A stretch of DNA of 64,000 nt. It comes from Methanococcoides vulcani. GTDB taxonomy: Archaea; Halobacteriota; Methanosarcinia; Methanosarcinales; Methanosarcinaceae. The stretch lies in contig NZ_FOHQ01000001.1 of NCBI RefSeq assembly GCF_900111645.1, forward strand, positions 1-64,000, read 5' to 3'. Positions 58,408-64,000 of the stretch are shown piece after piece. How positions within the stretch are numbered: position 1 is the stretch's first letter; the number at the start of each line of letters is the position of its first letter. The position numbers and the translations under genes are program-made. A model generated the notes under the pieces. The model worked only from the letters and a program-made list of their open reading frames with translations. It was not told the DNA's origin and made no database searches.

Positions 58408-58740
58408 ATGGCACGAATAAAAAAGAAGCAAAAGAACCTGATAAAGGATATAGCTACTGAAAGGATCGAATGCCTTTTCAAACTTGCAGGGGAGAGCTAT
58501 AGTTCCAATCCTCATAGGAGCGACCGGTACGTAGCTCTGGCAAGACGGATCGGAATGCGATATCGTATAAGGCTTCCTTCTTACTTAAAACGCAGGATAT
58601 GCAAGGGTTGCCATTCTTTTCTGGTTCCCGGTAACAGCTCGAGGATAAGGCTTCATGGCAGGTATATGACAATAACCTGCCTTAAATGTGGAAAAGAGAT
58701 GCGTTATCCCTATAGAACAGACAAAAAAGTTAATTCTTAA
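58408..58740 (+). CDS. rnp4: RNase P protein component 4 (Rpr2/Rpp21)
   Basis: The 110-aa basic protein has IKDIATERIECLFKLA, ALARRIGMRYRIRLPSYLKR and a zinc ribbon with CKGCHSFLVPG and CLKCGKEMRYPY. This is the Rpr2/Rpp21 partner of archaeal RNase P RNA in tRNA 5' maturation. Its last codon overlaps the end of the convergent Cys-rich peptide gene. Confidence 0.93.
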   Translation: MARIKKKQKNLIKDIATERIECLFKLAGESYSSNPHRSDRYVALARRIGMRYRIRLPSYLKRRICKGCHSFLVPGNSSRIRLHGRYMTITCLKCGKEMRYPYRTDKKVNS

Positions 58741-58982
58741 TTCCCTGTGACAAGGTTCAGGAGCTTCACAATAAGGTATGATGCAAGGAGCATTCCGATT
58801 CCCATAATTGCAAAGAGAAGCAGGTTCCTGATCACTACGTCCTTTTCAGATCCTGCCCTGATACCAAAAGCTCCGCAAGTGCCACCGGTACAGCCACCAC
58901 ACCCGCTGGGTGCTTTTTCAGCTACGTCGTTCTCTGCTGGCATTTCGTTAAGCACTGAAATAATTGGTTTTGTTTTTGGCAT
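58737..58982 (-). CDS. Cys-rich tail-anchored membrane peptide, paralogue 2
   Basis: The 81-aa protein has a Cys cluster GCGGCTGGTCGAFG, then GIRAGSEKDVVIRN, then one C-terminal helix (LLLFAIMGIGMLLASYLIVK). It is homologous to the protein at 10237-10467 (same Cys cluster, GIRAGSEK, VVxRN, GIxMLL). ATG 58982 follows AGGCG; an upstream TTG at 58997 adds five residues. Possibly a metal- or cluster-binding membrane protein; unknown family. Confidence 0.72.
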   Translation of the reverse strand: MPKTKPIISVLNEMPAENDVAEKAPSGCGGCTGGTCGAFGIRAGSEKDVVIRNLLLFAIMGIGMLLASYLIVKLLNLVTGN

Positions 58983-59039
58983 GATCTTCGCCTGCAACGA
59001 TTATATTATCCATTATGAGTTCAATGGTGTATAAAAAAG

Positions 59040-59124
59040 CGACGAGAGGGGGATTCGAACCCCCGAGGCGCAAAGCACCACAGGATTAGCAATCCTGCGC
59101 CATACCGGGCTTGGCTATCTCGTC
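59040..59124 (-). tRNA. tRNA-Ser (anticodon GCT)
   Basis: 85 nt on the minus strand: acceptor GACGAGA/TCTCGTC, anticodon loop TTGCTAA in stem CAGGA/TCCTG, a long variable arm as expected for Ser, T-arm GGGGG-TTCGAAT-CCCCC. The discriminator is G; no CCA is encoded and a T-run follows. Confidence 0.92.
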
Positions 59125-59202
59125 ATTGGGTTTGCATTTTATTGCCACGCGTTCTCCTTAAAGGCAATAGCAATATTTAATGCTTTTCGTTTGAAGTTCA
59201 AA

Positions 59203-59519
59203 GTGACGGGCACACCGCGAGTTGCTGTCCATCACACAACCAAATGGTCTGAGATCTCTCCTCCACCCCGCAGCCCTACAAGCGACAAGTGCCCATGGTA
59301 GGTCTGCTCCCTTCCGGGCCTCGACTGGTTCCCACGGTGAAGATAAGAGGACCAATTCTCCAATTAGTTCTTCTACCAACACCATCCAAGCAGGACGGGG
59401 CTTCTCAGTTGAGATCACAGGTTTGGAAATGATCAAAACAACTTCTTTTGGCTTCGTCTCCCGCATATCGGCGATTTCGGGTTACAGGTAACGCCGGCCT
59501 ACCCAGACTAGCCCGTCAC
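59203..59519 (-). ncRNA. ffs: Archaeal SRP RNA (7S RNA)
   Basis: 317 nt whose ends pair (GTGACGGGC at the start on the minus strand, GCCCGTCAC at the end). The S-domain helix 8 motif GGCCCGGAAGGGAGCAGACC is present, plus AGACTAGCC/GGCTAGTC-type helices of the Alu end. RNA scaffold of the signal recognition particle. Protein-like frames inside it are chance. Confidence 0.93.
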
Positions 59520-59628
59520 GCATACATATGCATTACAGGTAATAAAAGTATTCCTCTTTCATCAATTGAAAGGCGATTGTGAGTGAATAATTATATGATG
59601 CATTAGTATACATTGTTATGGTGATATC

Positions 59629-59868
59629 ATGGATGAATTAATGGGATTTATAACAGGTAACAAGAACAGGCAGAAACTACTGGCTCTGCTTGGATCTAAA
59701 GGGGAGATGGATGCAGCACGCATCGCAAAGAACATGCACGTGGTAAAGCCATCTGTTGATAAGATACTGGCCGAGCTTGTCGAAAAAGAATTGTTAAGCG
59801 AAGATGGTGGCGTGTACGACCTCACGGAGCTCGGAACCACTGTTGAGAGGTCGATCCACGCGATCTGA
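59629..59868 (+). CDS. Winged-helix protein, 79 aa
   Basis: A compact helix-turn-helix: NRQKLLALLGSKGEMDAARI, AKNMHVVKPSVDKILAELVE, KELLSEDGGVYDLTELGTTV. It resembles archaeal small transcription regulators with a DNA-binding wing and no effector domain. Convergent with the KaiC-like gene. Confidence 0.8.
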   Translation: MDELMGFITGNKNRQKLLALLGSKGEMDAARIAKNMHVVKPSVDKILAELVEKELLSEDGGVYDLTELGTTVERSIHAI

Positions 59869-59937
59869 TAAAAAAGATATATTTGAAAGCTATCTTGCTC
59901 TCTTTTTTTTTTATTTTTAGTTCATTGGAAGCTTTTT

Positions 59938-61320
59938 TTAAAGAATAACATCACAGTTGATCTTTATTCCTGTATCTTCTATTACATACTCGCGCATGTT
60001 CAGTGCATGTTTGGAACCTTTGGATTTGAGTACTCTGATGTATCGTTTGACCTCATTTGAGAATACGACCTGCCTGACCGTTACTACGGTATCAACAATA
60101 AAAGAGGCATCCTTGCTCATGATCCTGTCATTTTCCTGGGCGCACAGTTCCGTGGTAATGACCGATGTGACCCCTCTGGTCTTCAGATAGGCTGTAAGGC
60201 GCTGAAGATACCCGCGGAGTTTGATAATGTCGGGGAACGTTATTTCCAGATTGATCAATCCATCTACTACAAGCCTTGTAGCTTCCATGCTTTCCACAAG
60301 TTCTTTTATCCTTGTGGCATGCTCATCGGGATGGATCTCCTCCGGATTAGAATGTATGAACTTCAGCATTCCGGAATCAACGTATTGCTGCATGTCATAT
60401 CCTAACTTTGATGCTCCCTGAATGATCTGCTGTGGGAGTTCGTTGTATGTGACTATTATGCCCTTCTCTCCGTTCTTCAGTCCTTCCATGAGGAACTGCC
60501 ATCCAAATATGCTCTTTCCTGTTCCGGGCTCACCTGCAATAAGGGTACTATTGCCGGCAATCATCCCGCCGTGAAGCATAAGGTCGAAGTTTTCCACTCC
60601 GGACTTTATCCTGGTCTCAGTAAGCTCATCTACATCTTCAACGATCAAGCGTGGGTATGCTGTAAATCCTTCTGAGCTGACGTCATAACTGTATTCACGG
60701 GCAGTACGCCTTGCCTTGTTGTTCGGTTCGATGCCAAGCATCTTCAGGACTTTCAGTTTGTGGGCAGTATGATAACCGGAGTTCTCTTTTGAAAGATATA
60801 TGATACCATCTGTAAGGTGGCTGGCAACATATCCATGTATCTGGTCTTCAAGAAGTTCTCCTGTGAGCATTACAAGGGATTCTGATTCTTTAAGCATGGA
60901 ATCCAGTGTGTAGAAGAAACGCCTTCTTTCCTGCTCAACAAAACCAAATCCTATGGGTGTGATCGGATCAATGGCCAGACGGTCGGGATTTTCTGATGCA
61001 ATTACATTTCCTACATCTATCAATGTACTCAACGGGTCCTTTTCAGATGCAGGGCGGCTTACCGGATATACTTTGACATTCTCATCCAGGAACGGGTATA
61101 TGGAATGCAGCCTCTCAACTTTCCCGGCAGTTTCCGTTGTAAGAGGTATGTATAGTGTTTTTTCTCCCTTTTTGGCAGCATTTGATAGCATCTGCAGTAT
61201 CATTGTGGTCTTACCAACCCCTGCCGTACCTGCAACCAGTATTGTTGATGGTTTCCTGAATCCCCCGAGGATCTCATCAAGGCCGTCGATACAGCATGAC
61301 AAATTTTGAAGTTCTGACAT
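59938..61320 (-). CDS. KaiC-like protein with two RecA-fold ATPase domains
   Basis: The 460-aa protein repeats the KaiC/RecA-like domain: first with VAGTAGVGKTTMILQML and LAIDPITPI, second with LIAGEPGTGKSIFGWQFLME and LVVDGLINLE. A shift in the typical KaiC C-terminal basic region ends in INCDVIL. Archaeal KaiC-like proteins act in signal transduction, often with sensor proteins; the partner is not visible here. Preceded by an AT-rich promoter. Confidence 0.85.
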   Translation of the reverse strand: MSELQNLSCCIDGLDEILGGFRKPSTILVAGTAGVGKTTMILQMLSNAAKKGEKTLYIPLTTETAGKVERLHSIYPFLDENVKVYPVSRPASEKDPLSTLIDVGNVIASENPDRLAIDPITPIGFGFVEQERRRFFYTLDSMLKESESLVMLTGELLEDQIHGYVASHLTDGIIYLSKENSGYHTAHKLKVLKMLGIEPNNKARRTAREYSYDVSSEGFTAYPRLIVEDVDELTETRIKSGVENFDLMLHGGMIAGNSTLIAGEPGTGKSIFGWQFLMEGLKNGEKGIIVTYNELPQQIIQGASKLGYDMQQYVDSGMLKFIHSNPEEIHPDEHATRIKELVESMEATRLVVDGLINLEITFPDIIKLRGYLQRLTAYLKTRGVTSVITTELCAQENDRIMSKDASFIVDTVVTVRQVVFSNEVKRYIRVLKSKGSKHALNMREYVIEDTGIKINCDVIL

Positions 61321-61431
61321 TGTAATTTTCCATATGGATAAAGGGTTACTTATAATTTCTTGATTCCATGGATATCTACTTATAAAAATATATCATATCA
61401 TATTATATGATTGTTTCTTCTTCCTTCCTGA

Positions 61432-61728
61432 TCATTCCATTTCACTAAATGGTTCTGTCGCAAGTTTACCGTTCTTTTCTATCAGGAGCTCTATTTTCTT
61501 TTCAGAAGCCTCTATTTTCCGGTTACAGAGGAGTGCCAGCTTCATGCCTTTCTCGAAGGTCCCGATACTATCATCCAGGGTAAGCTGTCCCCTTTCAAGA
61601 TGCTCAACAATGGTTTCCAGCTCTTCAAGCGCTTCTTCAAATGTAAGTTCATCAATGCTCTCTTCATTAATATTGTCTTCACTAATATCGTCGGTACTAT
61701 CCGTCTTTCCCATATGTTCACCTCTCAA
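61432..61728 (-). CDS. xseB: Exodeoxyribonuclease VII small subunit
   Basis: The 98-aa protein contains LTFEEALEELETIVEHLERG, QLTLDDSIGTFEKGMKLALL and CNRKIEASEKKIELLIEK, the helical XseB domain, preceded by an acidic stretch of ~28 residues. It forms the nuclease with XseA and starts inside the end of xseA, so it is translated with it. Confidence 0.92.
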   Translation of the reverse strand: MRGEHMGKTDSTDDISEDNINEESIDELTFEEALEELETIVEHLERGQLTLDDSIGTFEKGMKLALLCNRKIEASEKKIELLIEKNGKLATEPFSEME

Positions 61729-62941
61729 ATAGCAGGTACTTCTTCCTGTCGTCCCTTATGCTCTTAACATTGCATTCCAGAATACCATCGCTGACAATTA
61801 CATCAACCCCATCTTTTTCTTTTACATCGGCAACGTTTGTGATGATCCTCCTGCTATCAGGGGATACTGCAATGCTGTACCCTCTTCCCATGGTGTTCAA
61901 AGGGCTGACCGAATTGAGCCTGGATGCCTGAAGCCTGAGTTCGGATGCCTTGTTATCTACAATTCTACCAATGGATGTTGTCAGCTTTGATGTGAGCTCA
62001 TCAAGATGCTGGTAATCCTGTCTTAGCATATCCCTGAAATGTTCAGGTTCTATCTTCTCCCGAAGATGTTCCAGATGCTTCTTTCTTTCAGACATGAGGT
62101 GTCGCATTTCGCTCTCCATCCTCATGGACAGGTTCGTGAGGTGCCTTTTGACCTCCTTCTGGTCGGGTACTACAAGTTCTGCAGCTGCAGAAGGCGTTGG
62201 TGCCCGAAGGTCGGATGTAAAGTCAGATATGGTATAATCAGTTTCATGGCCCACTGCTGAAACAATGGGCTTTTCTGAATTGAAAATAGCTCTTGCGACC
62301 GCTTCCTCATTAAAGGACCAGAGGTCTTCAAGGGAGCCGCCACCACGACCCACTATTATCACATCCACATCGGTCCTGTTCAGTAATTCTATGGAATGTA
62401 CGATACTTTCCGCAGACTTTTCTCCCTGTACGATGGTAGGTGAGAGCAGTATGTCAACAGGGTATCGGCGCCCGATCACATTAAGTATGTCATGTATTGC
62501 AGCACCGGTGGCAGAGGTGGCAACACCGATCTTTTTCGGGAATTTCGGTATGGTTTGCTTGTGGATATCGCTGAAAAGTCCTTCCTTTTCCAGTCTCTCC
62601 TTAAGCTGTTCGTAAGCTTTGTACAATTCCCCGATCCCATCCGGGCGCATGTCCATCACACGCAGCTGGTACTGGCCTCGGATGGTATATACGTCCACAG
62701 ATCCGAAAACAAGGACCTTCATGTTCTTTTCAGGTTCGAACCGAAGCGTCCTGTTCACGGACCTGAAACTAACACAGCTTATCTGGCTCTTTTTGTCCTT
62801 GATGGTAAAATAATAATGTCCTGACCCATGCTTTGTGAGGTTTGATATCTCTCCCTGTACCCAGACATTGTTCAGATTCGGGTCAGTTGTCAGTATATTT
62901 TTGATAAAATTGTTCAGTTCCGTAACGGTATAGGCAGGCAT
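61718..62941 (-). CDS. xseA: Exodeoxyribonuclease VII large subunit
   Basis: The 407-aa protein has the N-terminal OB fold (TELNNFIKNILTTDPNLNNV, WVQGEISNLTKHGSGHYYFT), VATSATGAAIHDILNVIGRR and the family core IVGRGGGSLEDLWSFNEEAV, AVGHETDYTISDF and APTPSAAAELVVP. A coiled coil follows. It degrades single-stranded DNA to oligonucleotides with XseB. A bacterial-type enzyme in an archaeal genome, known in Methanosarcinaceae. ATG 62941 preferred. Confidence 0.94.
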   Translation of the reverse strand: MPAYTVTELNNFIKNILTTDPNLNNVWVQGEISNLTKHGSGHYYFTIKDKKSQISCVSFRSVNRTLRFEPEKNMKVLVFGSVDVYTIRGQYQLRVMDMRPDGIGELYKAYEQLKERLEKEGLFSDIHKQTIPKFPKKIGVATSATGAAIHDILNVIGRRYPVDILLSPTIVQGEKSAESIVHSIELLNRTDVDVIIVGRGGGSLEDLWSFNEEAVARAIFNSEKPIVSAVGHETDYTISDFTSDLRAPTPSAAAELVVPDQKEVKRHLTNLSMRMESEMRHLMSERKKHLEHLREKIEPEHFRDMLRQDYQHLDELTSKLTTSIGRIVDNKASELRLQASRLNSVSPLNTMGRGYSIAVSPDSRRIITNVADVKEKDGVDVIVSDGILECNVKSIRDDRKKYLLFER

Positions 62942-63080
62942 TGACACTTTCTCCAACTTCGCATAACGTTATATTGTACCTATTATTTGTACCTGCTGTG
63001 AGCATATTGAAAGTAATAACAGAAAGTATCACTGCGAGCAAAAACTATCAGGCGGTGATGCCTGATAGGCAGATCCTGAT

Positions 63081-64000
63081 TTATACTCTCCTTTTCGCCT
63101 TTTTGTTCGCAAGGGTTTCTATGGGTCGCAGGTCCACCTCATCTGATACCACAAGTTTTTCTTCATCAACAGCGCTCCTGAAGAACTTGTTCCCTACAGG
63201 TGTGCGTATGATAAGTGTGGTCTGGTCCTGCGGACTCCCAATGGACCCGGCAGAAATATCCGCATCAAGTGCTGTCAGGTCTGTACAAATGGCACAACCC
63301 GGACGTATGCAGTCATCAAGTTCGGAAAGCGGGATCGTGTGAATTTCTCCGTTCTCGGTGGTGATCTCCAGTTTTCCCGTAACATCAAGGTGCTTGATCT
63401 GCCATGGGTCGATACCCAGTTCATTTTTGAGCTTTCCTTCAACCATTTTCTCATAGTCAAATGTCTCTGCACAGAAAAGACCGATCATCAGCCGGATGGA
63501 ATCCCTGAACGGTCGTATAAGGTCATGCTCACTTTTGCGCATCTCGCTGATCGCCTGGACCACGCAGGGTACACCTACTATCGCTACATTGCGGTATTTT
63601 TTGGTTATGACAGCTTCCTTTAATGCCCATAATAGGGGTACCCACCAGTTGTACCGGCTTCCGGCCTGTCTGGTTAGCATCTCACTGGAAGTTATGATCG
63701 TTGACCTGGGCTTGAGGCTCCATGGATCTTCGGCAACAGTGATGACCGCATCCACAAGACCCTGTTCCAGTGCGTTCATAAGAATGGCAGTGACCGCACC
63801 TCCGCTTTGCTTCTTCTCAACATCGAAGTTTGCCGAGGCGGATACTATATCGATCGAATTTCCAATGGTCTGAATCTCCCTTTCATCTATCCTCGGGCAA
63901 ACCTCATGGCAGGCGCCGCAGGGCACTCCGTCAACAGCTGATTTGCAGTATCCGTCATTCATCGGGTGTGTGGAATTCTCTCCTGTTTCAAAGAAAAGTG
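63081..64000 (-). CDS. F420-dependent FrhB-like Fe-S flavoprotein, 5' end beyond window
   Basis: The frame is open to the right edge (about 305 residues visible). It contains GVPCGACHEVCPRID (a 4Fe-4S site), KKQSGGAVTAILMNALEQGL, VGVPCVVQAISEM, SIRLMIGLFCAETFDYEKMV and CIRPGCAICTDLTA with further Cys: the FrhB/FdhB-type beta subunit that binds F420, FAD and a 4Fe-4S cluster. Alone it could belong to F420-dependent hydrogenase, formate dehydrogenase or sulfite-type oxidoreductases; the neighbour beyond the window will decide. Confidence 0.85.
   Translation of the reverse strand, partial: LFFETGENSTHPMNDGYCKSAVDGVPCGACHEVCPRIDEREIQTIGNSIDIVSASANFDVEKKQSGGAVTAILMNALEQGLVDAVITVAEDPWSLKPRSTIITSSEMLTRQAGSRYNWWVPLLWALKEAVITKKYRNVAIVGVPCVVQAISEMRKSEHDLIRPFRDSIRLMIGLFCAETFDYEKMVEGKLKNELGIDPWQIKHLDVTGKLEITTENGEIHTIPLSELDDCIRPGCAICTDLTALDADISAGSIGSPQDQTTLIIRTPVGNKFFRSAVDEEKLVVSDEVDLRPIETLANKKAKRRV

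Noticed and set aside
59158-59466. Protein-coding gene inside the SRP RNA
   Set aside because: The frame lies wholly over conserved SRP RNA structure and has no ribosome site; it is chance.

Overview
The window reads as chromosomal DNA of a methylotrophic methanogenic archaeon of the Methanosarcinaceae (Methanolobus / Methanococcoides / Methanomethylovorans type; genus not resolved). The evidence is an archaeal TBP, an AglJ-like N-glycosylation transferase, NrpRII, an F420-hydrogenase beta-type protein, a DUF1699 protein, a sarcinarray-type surface protein, an archaeal SRP RNA, RNase P protein Rnp4, cupin-type phosphoglucose isomerase, archaemetzincin, and TATA-box promoters with short leaders. 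Bacterial-type modules (Feo iron uptake, SMC-ScpAB, exonuclease VII, a UbiB-like kinase) are mixed in, as is usual for this family.

Layout. 0-7 kb: end of a ClpP-class protease, a decayed YjbQ copy, archaemetzincin, a phosphoribosyltransferase with no ordinary start codon, a short-chain dehydrogenase, a deletion junction joining a truncated sirtuin to a truncated Cas1, a Dph6-like ATP pyrophosphatase, two radical SAM enzymes and tRNA-Thr. 7-18 kb is accessory: UbiB-like kinase, a monohaem cytochrome c with a tiny membrane partner, a Cys-rich membrane peptide, an MCM-like protein without its ATPase, three decayed copies of a Cys-rich repeat, a tRNA-Gln-like gene, then an AT-rich NUDIX + PLD/helicase pair (candidate defence) beside decayed sequence. 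18-24 kb: a 1380-aa anchored surface protein overlapping a sarcinarray gene, a CinA/nucleotidyltransferase fusion and a dead PAS sensor.

25-36 kb is a metal and redox block. It holds three DtxR-type regulator genes (one frameshifted), FeoA-FeoA-FeoB, three FeoC-like winged-helix proteins with Cys clusters, and a flavodoxin-DUF2023 pair. TTTTGG/CCAAAA-type palindromes lie at the promoters of dtxR1, feo and flavodoxin; the dtxR3 promoter has only a TTTTGG half-site. Next comes a five-gene minus-strand cluster (small sirohaem reductase, DUF166, CGGC protein, ferredoxin with zinc ribbon, GXGXG/FmdC-like protein), diverging from an HxlR regulator. The simplest reading is an iron- and redox-responsive region in which flavodoxin replaces ferredoxin when iron is short; the substrate of the reductase cluster is unknown.

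36-64 kb is core genome. There is a long minus-strand run mre11-rad50-(coiled-coil protein)-smc-scpA-scpB-tbp-aglJ, with translational overlaps at mre11/rad50, smc/scpA and tbp/aglJ. After it come pgi, nrpRII, a DHH phosphoesterase, a resolvase-like nuclease, intact yjbQ, a metallo-hydrolase, rnp4, a second Cys-rich membrane peptide, tRNA-Ser, SRP RNA, a KaiC-like ATPase, xseAB and an FrhB-like protein running off the right edge. Several genes carry single-base frameshifts; whether these are real decay or sequencing error cannot be decided from the sequence alone.
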